Below, in pieces: positions 53,001 through 60,270 of a stretch of 64,000 bases of DNA. Location: the NCBI GenBank assembly GCA_907165275.2, contig OU015669.1:1262501-1326500 (forward strand). The letters run 5' to 3'. Under the pieces are notes generated by a model, which searched no databases, was not told the DNA's origin, and saw only the letters and a list, made by a program, of their open reading frames with translations. The position numbers and the translations under genes are program-made. The DNA is from Zygaena filipendulae. Taxonomy: Eukaryota > Arthropoda > Insecta > Lepidoptera > Zygaenidae. How positions within the stretch are numbered: position 1 is the first letter of the stretch; the number at the start of each line of letters is the position of its first letter.

Positions 53001-53646
53001 AGCTCATGTTCCTCGACCAGATGAAGAAGTTCGTCGAGTGGCTGGAGAGCGCCGAGGAGGGTGAGGCACCAACACCGCACCGCACACACGCACGCACGCA
53101 CGCACACGCACATACAAGAGTGAAAGCGATACACAAAGACACACACACACACAGAGAGAAAGAGAAATAGAGAGAGAGAGAAACAGAAATACATGCGCAA
53201 ACACACAGACACGCACAAAGACAATAAACTAGAAAATTTCTTTGCCTTGAAATTCTGCAGAATAGGGAATATGCTTGTAATTCAAATAAAAGACAATATT
53301 TTTTATTTAAACTTTATTATTTCAGAATTGTGCCTACATCAATATTTTTCAATACAAATGCTTAATTATGTATACTCGATGACAATACAGTTATCTAGTG
53401 GAGTGATTACGTAACTTTCGAGCGCTATCATTTTTCTATTTCAATCGAAAAATTATGAATATAACGCTTTTGCAATTATATTAATTTGCTGATTTCTACA
53501 AAGACTACAGATTTAAATTGTTTTTTTTTTTTTAAAGACGTGTTTGCGTCGAACAAGTAGGTTTTAAAAATGATTAAAAACCTTATAAATATAATATTTC
53601 TCTTGTAATTGTTGCAGAATCCGAAAGCGACGAGGGAGAGGATTAG
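37955..53646 (+). CDS. kra: kra (krasavietz/BZW): eIF5-mimic translation regulator
   Basis: Cytosolic protein with HEAT-like repeats and a C-terminal W2 domain; the family binds eIF2 and eIF3/eIF4G partners, competes with eIF5 and tightens start-codon choice. Eleven coding exons: 37955-38015, 42713-42889, 43388-43488, 45788-45853, 46422-46494, 47653-47818, 49520-49631, 50931-51062, 52022-52168, 52865-53060, 53618-53646. All phases agree; 419 residues, the usual length. N-terminus MSQKVEKPILSGQRIKTRKR is the family signature. The W2 domain spans about 250-410 (DIPDHEVIAI, WNKKEELLAEQAAKHL, VILKWYREP, MKKFVEWLESAEE), followed by an acidic tail ESESDEGED, the AA-box type that contacts basic partners. 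Drosophila kra acts in neurons in axon guidance and memory. Introns are loaded with repeats. Confidence 0.97.
38853..39710 (-). mobile_element. LINE, 5' truncated, in kra intron 1
   Basis: Minus-strand element with poly(A) at its 3' end (T-run at about 38851-38866 on +). The 5' end stops inside RNase H. Similar ATAAATA strings on both sides may be the target duplication. Confidence 0.75.
38980..39693 (-). CDS. LINE RNase H and C-terminal Cys region
   Basis: 237 codons, uninterrupted. FNCDSKSALQHL and WVPSHIGIEGNEEVDKLA are the RNase H catalytic Asp, His and Asp motifs. CEVC...HILREC gives the usual Cys/His knuckle at the end. RNase H after RT points to the I/R1 group. No RT remains, so it cannot move alone. 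The open frame suggests a recent insertion. Confidence 0.8.
   Translation of the reverse strand: MPVSIILSFNCDSKSALQHLSRCTDAYQGIPIAYSILKSIRQFREIGKRVCFQWVPSHIGIEGNEEVDKLARDALDCGETFNCLPWVSDVIWWVREDCRNMWSEYFDERSLSKGIWYKTIQHTLPRGRAPWFDSVNLTRQDIVMALRLRTGHIPLNKFKFMMGITNSPNCEVCHVVEDTYHILRECVRGRTERQSIWSKFKISNNVADFNVILSEPNSEAAKQVYRMVINIIKKANC
40073..40268 (-). mobile_element. Lep1-type Helitron, near complete
   Basis: Starts CCAG (for CTAG) CTGTGCCTCGCGG and ends TATTAAGTAGGA|T. Shares CATGCCAAATTTCATCCAAA with 54661. kra intron 1. Confidence 0.85.
41052..41240 (-). mobile_element. Lep1-type Helitron
   Basis: TTAGCTGTGCCCCGCGGTTT to CTTTCGCATTTATAAAATAG, with GCCATCAAGGCGTGAAAGCG. The first base of CTAG is mutated. 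Confidence 0.8.
41300..41445 (-). mobile_element. Helitron, decayed
   Basis: CTAGTTGATCCTCCGCGATT, GGAGTTCCCGTGGGGATTCC and GTGAAAGAAATTTTAGAG. kra intron 1. Confidence 0.65.
41783..42265. mobile_element. MITE-E, GTTAACG-rich, TTA duplication
   Basis: Inverted ends TGCTACTGCTCCACCTGCGT, flanked by TTA on both sides (41780-41782, 42266-42268). The interior is full of TTAACG and AGCGC strings. 483 bases, PIF/Harbinger-like by duplication. Confidence 0.88.
42340..42465 (+). mobile_element. Lep1-type Helitron, 3' part
   Basis: CTGATCATCATGAAATTTTG, CAGGGGGTACAGAGAAGGAC and GGGAAACATCTAG|T. An inverted fragment (TTCCCCGCGGTTTCACATGC) precedes it at 42291. Confidence 0.75.
42713..42889 (+). CDS. 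kra: kra coding exon 2
   Basis: GTACGCAG|AT; DEKEKYDPNGFRDALVQGL to YGEVIFDVLIAGGLL. Donor C|GTGAGT. The intron before it is 4.7 kb. Confidence 0.97.
43388..43488 (+). CDS. kra: kra coding exon 3
   Basis: CCGCCAG|; PGGSVSMDGESPKTNTCIFS to MDTMRNFEQ. Donor CAG|GTAAGT. Confidence 0.95.
43520..43587. repeat. 34-bp tandem duplication
   Basis: CTCAATTCCTATTAAAGCTG and GTATGGATCAGAA repeated once, differing at one base. In kra intron 3. Confidence 0.9.
43736..44521 (-). CDS. LINE endonuclease domain without reverse transcriptase
   Basis: About 262 codons of apurinic-type endonuclease: HQNVRSLTGK, DILVCTETWC, GGVALFARHG, VIIGMYRTGN, ILVGDINVDY and SDHNAQLFLL are the conserved steps. After SDH the frame runs about 45 codons of unmatched sequence and stops; no RT follows. 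The frame also stays open upstream across the ORF1 stop, in a different phase. Confidence 0.82.
   Translation of the reverse strand: MHQNVRSLTGKTGMLDIILCKHDPDILVCTETWCKSSEIHHVRLNNYELANAYCRPRIAHGGVALFARHGISYRPRPDLQNLTDEYHCEFSAIELLKVKLVIIGMYRTGNGDYKKFLNTLELLLSKIFDENKRYILVGDINVDYLTDSSERRRLSDLLDSYSMQNIVKFPTRVTSQCRSSLDCGIVACKDHTVTAEQIDTPISDHNAQLFLLPITQQINGSNRYIKKGYLLTTQYINFILTLQIMQQHAAAACSFMNIRVF
44578..45411 (-). CDS. LINE ORF1-like protein
   Basis: 277 codons, intact. The N-terminal half looks coiled-coil (TAVQKLVTVISDLTIKISEM). A C-terminal block, HLFNFSTDTTVEDITKHVKK, then CEKLVTRGNYSSFRLDVP and GPKIWPAGVSIRKF, resembles ORF1 of CR1/Daphne-like LINEs. It precedes the endonuclease frame. The exact clade is unsure. 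Confidence 0.65.
   Translation of the reverse strand: MNEQKFMNKMAQNTKTAVQKLVTVISDLTIKISEMQDKLNDCYQLIQHQQSYIKNQSEKIMCISAKLEKVYPTESDYKISPNSKPHSNGTVRKLHSPIKKTPDLHNKNSSSIVEAITVTKIPGKLRVINTTLNDSGPQGLTILQPSQYSSVLSQGSPTHNLNQETSSSVVTNTKSQNGEKILRAAPVRTISLHLFNFSTDTTVEDITKHVKKHITAGDVSCEKLVTRGNYSSFRLDVPTTFLKTIRGPKIWPAGVSIRKFKVVTPKNFISQKKENPI
45788..45853 (+). CDS. kra: kra coding exon 4
   Basis: 22 codons VFVKLMRRYKYLEKMFEEEM KK between CGCGCAG| and AAG|GTCAGT. Near-invariant in the family. Confidence 0.96.
46422..46494 (+). CDS. kra: kra coding exon 5
   Basis: VLVYLKGFEPLNRIKLARMT ALWI plus one base; acceptor CTTCTTTAG|, donor G|GTGAGT. Confidence 0.96.
47072..47233. mobile_element. hAT-type MITE
   Basis: Ends CAGGCGCGGATCTA and TAGATCCGCACCTG. 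Flanked by AGCTGTGC/AGCTGTGT, a 7 to 8 bp duplication. Contains (C)n near 47198. It lies directly before cassette copy 1. Confidence 0.82.
47241..47465 (-). repeat. GC-rich cassette, copy 1
   Basis: Near-identical to 49970-50200 over the GC half (ACGATTAGAGCCGGCCTGAT, GCGTGCGCAGGCCGGCGTCG). The - strand keeps a frame reading HVAGRVAPAARG, RVAVAHFDAGLRTRIRPALI and SNVFKLTA. The gene of origin is not recognised. Confidence 0.7.
47653..47818 (+). CDS. kra: kra coding exon 6
   Basis: GCGCGCAG|; GNGCVPPSVLLVLMNEHLVK to KKGQLEG. Donor AG|GTGCGT. Strongly GC-rich. Confidence 0.95.
47841..47900. repeat. (ATCC)n microsatellite
   Basis: CATCCATCCATCTATCCATC-type repeats in kra intron 6, directly before the minisatellite. 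Confidence 0.9.
47905..48530. repeat. 22-23 bp minisatellite with 68-bp higher-order unit
   Basis: The basic unit GGGGCGGCTTGCAACATTCA is varied (CGGCTCGC, CGTTTTGC, AATAATCATT). In the middle three units are locked into an exact 68-base super-unit (starts at 48061, 48129, 48197). The flanks hold single-unit repeats. kra intron 6. Confidence 0.93.
48750..48870. other. GC-rich block in kra intron 6
   Basis: GTAGCGGCGCGTCCTGTCGG to TTGCGGCCGCGGCATCAGTG, far richer in GC than the intron around it. Both strands have open frames, but no splice-bounded exon or match. Unknown. Confidence 0.4.
49073..49434. mobile_element. MITE-G, copy 1, TA duplication
   Basis: Inverted repeats of about 50 bases: CAGGTTGTCCCGTAAATCGA at the left, CAGGGTGCCCCGTATCGACG on the other strand at the right. 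TA on both sides, as in Tc1/mariner elements. The interior is AT-rich and non-coding. Confidence 0.85.
49520..49631 (+). CDS. kra: kra coding exon 7
   Basis: TTGCTGCAG|; LLDFLPLNRRSEETLAAAF to RAQASQ. Donor CAG|GTACAC, 13 bases before MITE-F begins. Confidence 0.93.
49645..49867. mobile_element. MITE-F, 3' truncated
   Basis: ACGTGTAATGAATCAACTGA, AAAACCTGATACACCCC and GTTTGGAGGTGACCTATC. Stops at ATAAATAA where a Helitron end begins. Starts 13 bases past the kra exon 7 donor. Confidence 0.8.
49869..49960 (-). mobile_element. Lep1-type Helitron 3' end next to the cassette
   Basis: CTAGTTGTGCCCCGCGGTTT with hairpin and TCGCGGGAATTCCGGC. Directly before cassette copy 2, which could therefore be captured DNA; the Helitron 5' end was not found. 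Another 3' end lies at 50339-50380. Confidence 0.65.
49970..50200 (-). repeat. GC-rich cassette, copy 2
   Basis: Second copy, same direction as 47241-47465. The - frame (ends near 49964) reads HVAGRVAPAARG, RVAVAHFDAGLRTRIRPALI, CRDKLSYKG and SNVVKLTA, open for 78 codons. Length differences from copy 1 are multiples of three. Confidence 0.7.
50410..50560 (+). repeat. Dispersed repeat shared with 31273 and 36105
   Basis: AGGCAAAAGAAACTAAATGC, GAAGTTTTTTACTTTAAAAT and TTTAACGGAACTTTTGGAAG match the two other sites with changes. Class unknown. Confidence 0.55.
50931..51062 (+). CDS. kra: kra coding exon 8
   Basis: GTGGCGCAG|; EARRELTQALQDELADEKPV to DIPDHEVIAI. Start of the W2 domain. Donor ATC|GTGAGT. 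Confidence 0.96.
51113..51290. mobile_element. MITE-I fragment
   Basis: CAGGATGTTACAGAAAGGTG matches the left end of 55502-55830; later AAGAGGTTTCAGGTTCGATT recalls that copy's interior (inverted). kra intron 8. Confidence 0.5.
51356..51723. mobile_element. MITE-G, copy 2, TA duplication
   Basis: CAAGTGTCCCGTAAATCGAT at the left, CAGGATGTCCCGTAAATCGA inverted at the right. Same direction as copy 1, in kra intron 8. Confidence 0.85.
51835..51930. other. GC-rich block in kra intron 8
   Basis: TCGCCCCGCGCGGG occurs twice as a direct repeat in a stretch of about 100 GC-rich bases, 90 bases before exon 9. No exon is supported. Confidence 0.4.
52022..52168 (+). CDS. kra: kra coding exon 9, W2 domain
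   Basis: CTCGCACAG|; IWQCVMSRGEWNKKEELLAE to AEIALLSK. Donor AAG|GTGAGG. Confidence 0.97.
52259..52400 (-). mobile_element. Helitron, decayed
   Basis: CTAGCGTTTTCACCCGCTTT and GACAACGTGTATGCAAAATT in inverted order; much decayed. kra intron 9. Confidence 0.6.
52507..52799. mobile_element. MITE-J in kra intron 9
   Basis: ACGGTGCGTACAGACTACAT at the left and ACGGGGGCGTACAGACTATG inverted at the right. Palindromic TAACATGTTA strings inside. Ends 65 bases before exon 10. Confidence 0.75.
52865..53060 (+). CDS. kra: kra coding exon 10, W2 domain
   Basis: GTTCCAG|; VQEYCYENMNFMRAFSKLVL to FVEWLESAEE plus one base. Donor G|GTGAGG. Confidence 0.97.
53079..53190. repeat. (CA)n/(GA)n microsatellite
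   Basis: CACACACGCACGCACGCACG then GAGAGAAAGAG repeats just after the kra exon 10 donor. Confidence 0.9.
53618..53646 (+). CDS. kra: kra coding exon 11 and stop
   Basis: GTTGCAG|; completes Glu and adds SESDEGED and TAG. The acidic tail is the family hallmark; the exon is only 29 bases. Confidence 0.93.
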
Positions 53647-53724
53647 ATTAAGAACAGCGAGTGAGACTGACAACACTACCGCGCCGTCCCGCTCACACCG
53701 CAAGCATAATCTACTGACGTCATA

Positions 53725-53730
53725 AATAAA
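53725..53730 (+). terminator. kra: kra proximal poly(A) signal
   Basis: AATAAA 79 bases past the stop, in tandem. Confidence 0.45.
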
Positions 53731-54407
53731 TAAATAACGATATAATTAGTATACACGGCCGAATGCAGTATTGGGGAGACAGACGCGACACCGACACAGC
53801 CCGAGGGCGGCGCGCCACCCGACCACACGACACCACACGCCTCAGATTTGACGCTGCGTATGACACATTCAGGGCAGGATGCTACACCCACAAGTAAATC
53901 TTGATTGATTTCAGTTTAATCTCTGATAATAACAATTTTATTCATCAAACAAAGCCTTTTTGGCGATTGTGTAACAGATGAAACTTTCAGCTCCACAATA
54001 ATAATTATTATTTACATTTATGTATATTTCTTGATACTTACTACTTTTACTTTACTACAGAAAAGCACTGAAGACTTTCTTAAACTAAATTGAGGTCTAA
54101 TTATGTTATTTAGTTAAATCGAGATTCATTTGTCGGCGCAAGTCCTGCCCTTGAGCATTGTCTCTAGTTCTGTCCCTTGCTTACACTGTTTAATTGTAAG
54201 AGATAGAGATATAGATAGTCTACTGTTGAATCCAAATTAGAATTCGTAATATTGTGTAACGGGAGAATGTATAAATGAATGACAACCAAAACTTACCTTC
54301 CACGCGCCGGAGCCGAGACTCGGGGTCATTTTTTCTACAACCTAATTTCTAAAGTAACATGTTGATAAAATACAATATTTTTTATTCAATTTTTTTAGTA
54401 AAACTCC

Positions 54408-54413
54408 AATAAA
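54408..54413 (+). terminator. kra: kra distal poly(A) signal
   Basis: AATAAA with a GT-rich stretch directly downstream; the stronger of the two. Confidence 0.5.
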
Positions 54414-54501
54414 TGGTGGTAACACGCCGCTGTTGTTTTATTTGTCGAATATTGTGTTTCAAGTAGTTACCATGGACGGAGGAGCAGCAACTCTGTATAC
54501 A

Positions 54502-55077
54502 ACGTGTTAATGAATTAATTGAAAACCTCATTTAAAAAAACATACATACAATCGAACATAGAACCTCCTCCTTTTTGGAAGTCGGTTAAAAATAAACAAT
54601 AATGTGATTAAAATATATTTTGTCAAAAAAATTAGTACTTAATTTAAAAGTTATTTAACACTAGCTGTGCCCCGCGGGTTCACCCGCGGTAATTTCTGAG
54701 TTCCCGCGGGAACTCCGGGATAAAAAGTACTCTATGTCCTCTGTACCCCTGACAACGTGCATGCCAAATTTCATCCAAATCCGTTCAGCCGTTTTTGCGT
54801 GATTGAGTAACAAACATCCACACTTTCACATTTATAATATTAGTAGGATTAGTTTGGAGGTGACCTATCTACGAAATTCCAAGCGCTACGCCCGCGCCTA
54901 CCGGTTCGATTTTTTTGCTGCGGGCGGCGTACGCGCCAAATTTTGTATTATAAATAATTTAGACATGGGCTAGTAGAGTGAAAAAATATAACCTATATAT
55001 TAAAAAATAGTGCGATCGATTCGCTAGTTGATTCTGAGCAAACTACTTTCTAGTTTTCAGTTTATTCATTAACACGA
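54502..55077. mobile_element. MITE-F with two nested insertions
   Basis: Ends ACGTGTTAATGAATTAAT and ATTCATTAACACG. Interrupted by about 52 bases of retroelement tail at 54537-54588 (CTCCTCCTTTTTGGAAGTCG) and by a Helitron at 54661-54848. Confidence 0.85.
54661..54848 (-). mobile_element. Lep1-type Helitron, complete, in a known empty site
   Basis: Reading from the - strand: TCCTACTAATATTATAAATG ... CTAG. Flanked by AACA and TTAG, which are joined as CAACATTAGTTTGG in MITE-F at 9056 and 49645. So it lies precisely between A and T without duplication, as Helitrons do. 188 bases. Confidence 0.95.
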
Positions 55078-55311
55078 TGTATTTAAGTCGTCTGTTTACA
55101 AATCGACGAAAATTGTGTTGTGGTTGTGTGCTCATGCATCGGAGGCCTGCCATTTGACTGTTGTGCTTGTGGTCTTTGTTTAAACCTAATCTAGCACGTC
55201 GGATCTCGTAAATACAAAATAAAGAGAACATTTCCTGACTTAAAAATAAGCAATTTATACGAGTTAGACGACATAACTTAATGCAACGACTTTACTAAGG
55301 GAAAAAGAGTA

Positions 55312-55431
55312 CTATCTGAGACGTGGTTGAATAGCGAAGAGAAATGTGATATACCCAATTTTAATCGTATCACTTTATCGTATCGTACTCACTTTGAACG
55401 TGGTTCTGTTCGTTCAGGCGGAGTAGCATGA
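55312..55431 (+). mobile_element. LINE endonuclease fragment
   Basis: LSETWLNSEEKCDIPNFNRI to RSGGVA then TGA: the ETWL and GGVA motifs of LINE endonucleases. Both ends lost. Confidence 0.7.
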
Positions 55432-55501
55432 GAGACTACTGTTCATACAAGTAAAATCATGTGGAGATTTACTTTAATTTTGAATCGTTTACCCACGTTG
55501 A

Positions 55502-55830
55502 CAGGATGCTGCAAAAAGGTGTAGTCATATTTGAAGATCCTGTTTTCGTAGCCCCCTGCAATCATTTGATATTTGTAACAGAATAGGTGCAATCAAAGAG
55601 AATGTAATGACCGCGGCAAAATTTACTGGGTGTACCATATCCCTGACATTACCTCAATAGTGATAAATTGCATATAATGGTCTTGAACTCGTGACCTGCA
55701 GCCTCTTTAGTGACTTGATATGGTTTTTATGGAAGTAGTCTAAAAATATTTTTAAATGATGAAATAGTTATATTTTATTGTATACGACTACCGCTCTTTA
55801 AAGATGACTACACTTTTCTGTAACAACCTG
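55502..55830. mobile_element. MITE-I
   Basis: CAGGATGCTGCAAAAAGGTG and GTAGTCAT at the left, matched by CAGGTTGTTACAGAAAAGTG and GTAGTCAT inverted at the right. Likely TA duplication, eroded at the left. Confidence 0.75.
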
Positions 55831-55831
55831 T

Positions 55832-56805
55832 ACAATAGCCACCTGACGACACCTTCCTGTTACATTCTGTATAAGAACATTTGAACCTTATCGCTTCTAG
55901 GCGTTTTAACATTAGTTGCGGCTACGTTTTGCAATTGTTGAAAATCTGTTAATATTTGAAGGGTGTTGTTGTATTTACACCTTTACAAAGTATCTAGATT
56001 TTATATAAATATATTACCTATTGTGACTTTTATCAGTATTACAATGATTTAATTGAAATGTCGTTTTGTTTACAATAATATAATATTCGTTGGTACTTTA
56101 CCTACTTGTCAGATCAATTCTTGCGATTCACGCTACCCTCTTTAGACAGTTTCATGAGGAAAGCTTTAAAAATTCTATATTATACTGTAGAATAGACTTC
56201 GATAGTTCTGCAGCAACAGTAAAAAGACTACCTCGCCGTACGAACCTTATCTGATAGTATATCTATGTTGATTTCATACGTATGAATGCAACATTCGAAC
56301 GTGTGAACGGCTGTGGATTCGCTTGTCGCGTAATATCTGATAGATTGCAGTTTGTTGGAGATTTACAGAAGAAATCTGAAGAAACCCTTCCATTTTTGGA
56401 CGCAAAAGGCAAGTAGTTCCATGAATAAGCTCAGACTCATTTGTCGGATTGGTATGGGCAGAGACTATAGAGATGTGATGTTTCATTGCAACTATAAAAT
56501 TAAGATTGCTTAATTTTAGCTGGTTTATGTATTCTATTGCAACTGTAATACATACATAAACTAATAAGTTATAAAGCCAAGAATATCTGTTTTCAAACTA
56601 GAAAAATAAAGTAATAAGTCTAGATGAGAATTGAGATGTAGATAACTTAGTGCGGATTTTGATCTCAATTTATACGTGAAGACGGTTTGTATTAAATTGA
56701 GTGAATTTGAGTTTATTTAGCGATAGTAAAAATCAGCCCATAATAAAATTACCTACTACAAGTTCGGATTGAGTGAGTGACATCTTAGATGATCTGCCCC
56801 CTTAG
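55832..56805. other. Intergenic, nothing recognised
   Basis: AT-rich; a 70-codon - strand frame at 56274-56486 has no recognisable motif. Confidence 0.45.
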
Positions 56806-57029
56806 CCAAGTTGACAATCTAAAATGGTGAACGCACGGAATCGTTATGCGATCACGCAAAACGACTTCATTGGTTTTGGACTATTATATATTATGTGACT
56901 TGATGATATACATATTCATTACCGCACTCAGAGTCGTTTTAATGATTACCTAATTTTAAGTAAAGATTTTATAAACAAAACTTCCCCACTTTTCTATTAT
57001 TATAGATTGTCAATTTGGCTGAGGGAGCT
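56806..57029. mobile_element. MITE-K with MITE-B fragment inside
   Basis: CTTAGCCAAGTTGACAATCT at the left and CTCAGCCAAATTGACAATCT inverted at the right. Inside, ACCGCACTCAGAGTCGTTTT is the left end of MITE-B. Confidence 0.7.
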
Positions 57030-57119
57030 GGAGTACTGTTGAGCTAAAGAATATCCACGTTCTAGTTTCATTTCAAATTAGGGAGAATGGGAGTTCTCAC
57101 TGAGTGGTGACTAGTCTAA

Positions 57120-57189
57120 AGCCCGCTCCACATTCACGTGAGAACGCGAGAAAACCTTCGAAAATTCTCGCGTGAATGTGGAACGGGCT
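57120..57189. mobile_element. 70-bp palindromic mini-MITE
   Basis: AGCCCGCTCCACATTCACG and AGCCCGTTCCACATTCACG in inverted orientation around about 30 bases, flanked by TA. Too small to carry anything else. Confidence 0.75.
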
Positions 57190-58339
57190 TAAGGATCGGT
57201 CGCAGCAAATAAGTTCAGTCTCTGATTATCCCTTCGAGAGCTTGAGTACCTACCTATAAAACTAATGTAGTATTGAGCTTGACAATGTTTAACAATGGCT
57301 CAGGCAGACTGGTTTAGGTAGGTACAGTTAGAGTTGCTATAGTCATCCCACAGTCTCCCCCTGCCCAGGTGACTGTTCCACAATAACATAGGAAAATCGT
57401 TGAACAGTTCACATTCAAGATCGCAATTTCGCTGCTGACGGGACGGTAACGTTAGTAGATATGCATTTTTTTTTTCTGTATTTATAAAACCAAGGGGAGT
57501 CGGCTTCCGGACTATTCAGCCGCGACTCGTTTAACGGCCAAACATTGTCCCGACGTCGTTTTGTTCGCCCCTCGCGGCCTCAAGGCCACCGCGCCGGCTA
57601 CGCCACCAAGGTCACTCCTGCAAGCGAAGTGCTGCACGCGATCCCATTATCAATTAAAAACATCTTAAAATTTGAATAACGGTACCCACGAGTGCGCCAT
57701 GTTAGAACTTTTCATGTTATGTCATAATTTAAAAAGCGAAGCGCGGCGAACTGAGCACTGATTCGGTTTAGCTTTTTTAAATACCGCGACAGCTGCGGGC
57801 AAAGGAAATCGGTGCGCACTTACCCAAGGAAGGTAGGTACAGGAGATGTTGAATAGCATCGCACACCTGCGTTATTGAAATTTCGTTTGCACACACACAA
57901 GGGCGGTGTACTTATTCCGCTTATCCCCGAGTTGAATGCGACAATCAATGCTCTTGCTTGGAATACAAAGAGCTAGGGATATGGATAAAGACGCGTCTCG
58001 GTGTTAGTGATACCTGCGTGGATAAAAAATTGTACCGAGCCGTGGATTTAGCCAACCCACAGCACGCAGCCTCGCGAGTTGAAATAGGAGGATATTGATG
58101 TTAAGATATTATTATTTTATGTCTATAGAATTATTGTATAGAACAGATATCTAAATACTCATCATTTTGGTAATAAAAAATGGACAGTTTAACTAAACTC
58201 AATGTTTCTAATCTATGCACTTTCACAAACCGAAAATTCTTTGGCATTGTGCGAAAGCATAGCCTTATATAAAACAGGCCTAAGGTCAAGTTGTATGTAA
58301 TTTAGTTAAGTATGTATATACATAATTTAATTATTATCT
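57190..58339. other. Intergenic, GC-rich patch near 57500-57640
   Basis: Otherwise AT-rich. The patch with CCGACGTCGTTTTGTTCGCC and CGCGGCCTCAAGGCC could be a repeat fragment; no gene seen. Confidence 0.4.
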
Positions 58340-58639
58340 ATATCTATAGATACTTATAATAAAACTGTAGAGAAGTCTATTCTGTACATTGAATATATAT
58401 TCAAAATTAATATTGAAGGATGAATGGTGATCGATGCTGATGCCAAAAATGCAATCAGTAAATTTTTGTCTGTCTGTCTGTCTGTCTGTATGTGTATGTG
58501 CACTGAAGGGATTTTAACCAAACTTGGTACGATTGTAGTCCATAGGTACTCGGGCAGGTTATAGGCTATATAACATAACGCTAAGACACATAGGAGGACA
58601 CTGAGCAGTGACGATAAATTTGAAGCAAGTCGGATAATT
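58340..58639 (+). repeat. Helitron-like repeat related to 34426
   Basis: CTTATAATAAAACTGTAGAG and GATGAATGGTGATCGATGCT, (TCTG)n near 58468. Class unsure. Confidence 0.45.
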
Positions 58640-59050
58640 AACAAAAAAATTAAAACCGACTTCCAAAAACACAAAACTAAAAAACTAAAAATAAAAAGCT
58701 AAAAATAACAACATACCGATTTAATCCAAAAGACAAAAACACACGTAATATTCTTATTGATTTATGCTACCACTAATCGGTTTGAATTCGGTGACAAGCC
58801 CGCTGGTGTCTGGCCACTTGGGTTGTCCTGCTCACGAAGAGCTGGTGGCGGGAGTCGACTTAGTCCATCTACCCCTTTCATATTTGGCTTGTCACCGACT
58901 TCATACCGATTAGTGGTAGCATAAATCAATAAGAATATTACGTGTGTTTTTGTCTTTTGGATTAAATCGGTAGGTATGTTGTTATTTTTAGCTTTTTATT
59001 TTTAGTTTTTTAGTTTTGTGTTTTTGGAAGTCGGTTTTAATTTTTTTGTT
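58640..59050. repeat. Long inverted repeat (about 160-bp arms)
   Basis: The left arm runs from AACAAAAAAATTAAAACCGA to GGTGACAAGCC, the right arm mirrors it closely from GGCTTGTCACCGAC to the end. The spacer is about 85 bases. RNA from either strand would fold into a long hairpin. Confidence 0.92.
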
Positions 59051-59177
59051 AAAATTTTGTTTATTTCTCGCTTTTAAGTGACTTAGTTCGTAATTTCTCT
59101 AAGTTACAATAGCCTAATGTCAACTGCTCATCACCTTTTACAAAATATTGCTTTTCCCGACGCAGGGACGTTAATTG

Positions 59178-59913
59178 TTGAGGAGTTCTCCTGGTACATC
59201 ATCATCAGTTCCACTTCACCATATACATTGTGACGAGCATAAATTGTTTAGAAATCATATTAAAGTTAACGAATTGGAATCTGTGAAATACCTATTATTT
59301 AGTAGTTCTGATGACCATCTGTGGTCTTCATCATCAGTTCCACTTCTTCAAATTTTACTTTCCAAAAGCAAATAAACGATTTACTATAAAAAATACAAAA
59401 ATCGCTATAGGTGTACCTATAATATTCCCTCGATTACTCCAAGATCCCATCATCAGATCTCGACTTGGTGACAATGGAATCAATTTGGGAGTATCCCCTA
59501 TCAAACAAAAAACCAATTTTCGAAATCGCTGCAATCGGAACCCGTGAAATACGTATTATTGTTGAGTAGTTCCGATGACCATCTGTGGTCTTCATCATCA
59601 GTTCCATTTCTTCAAATTTTGCTTTCCAGAAGCAAATGAACGATTTACTATAAAAAATACCGAAATCGCTATATATATATATATGCCTATAATTTTTGAA
59701 GAGTTCCCTCGATTTCTCCATGATCGCATCATCAGATTCCGGCTTGGTGACAATGGGACCTAATTGGGAGTATACCCTTTCAAAAAAAAAAGAATTTTCG
59801 AAATCGGTCCAACCGTCTTCGAGTAATCGGTGAACATACGTAAAAAAAAAAAAAAAAAAAAAACATACATACAATCGAACATAGAACCTCCTCCTTTTTG
59901 GAAGTCGGTTAAA
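59178..59913 (+). repeat. 264-bp tandem repeats with retroelement tail
   Basis: Two units at a 264-base period (ATGACCATCTGTGGTCTTCA at 59311 and 59575) after a shorter related unit. Then CGGTCCAACCGTCTTCGAGT, an A-run, and CTCCTCCTTTTTGGAAGTCG, a tail also found at 54537. Probably a LINE or SINE 3' UTR. Confidence 0.7.
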
Positions 59914-59944
59914 AATGCGCTTTCGCGCGAGCTCTTATCCTCGC

Positions 59945-60103
59945 ATACGTATACTCAATCACGCAAAAACGGCTGAACGGATTTGGATGAAATTTGGCAT
60001 GCACGTTGTCAGGGGTACAGAGAAGGACATAGGGTTCTTTTTATCCCGGAATTCCCGCGGGAACTCCGAAATTACCGCGAGTGAAACCGCGGGGCACAGC
60101 TAG
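59945..60103 (+). mobile_element. Lep1-type Helitron, 5' clipped
   Basis: ACTCAATCACGCAAAAACGG, CATGCACGTTGTCAGGGGTA, then hairpin and GGGGCACAGCTAG. Very close to 32714. Confidence 0.9.
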
Positions 60104-60270
60104 TCTAAACTAATATCATAAAGAGGAAAGATTAGCATTTTTGTATGTTGGTAATGAATAAACTCAAAAACCACGGGATCGATTTCAAAAATTATTTCAC
60201 TTGAGGAAGCTACGGTAGACATTCTCACGGGAACTCCAAAAGCGCGGATAAAACTGCGCGGAACAGCTAG
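60104..60270 (+). mobile_element. Helitron, head-to-tail with the previous one
   Basis: TCTAAACTAATATCATAAAG directly after the CTAG of the preceding copy, ending GCGCGGAACAGCTAG|T. A more decayed subfamily. Confidence 0.8.

Larger units (their letters stand above)
53647..54430 (+). other. kra: kra 3' UTR region
   Basis: Two AATAAA signals, at 53725-53730 (overlapping AATAAATAAATAA) and 54408-54413, the latter followed by TGGTGGTAAC GT-rich DNA. Short and long 3' UTRs are possible. Confidence 0.6.
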
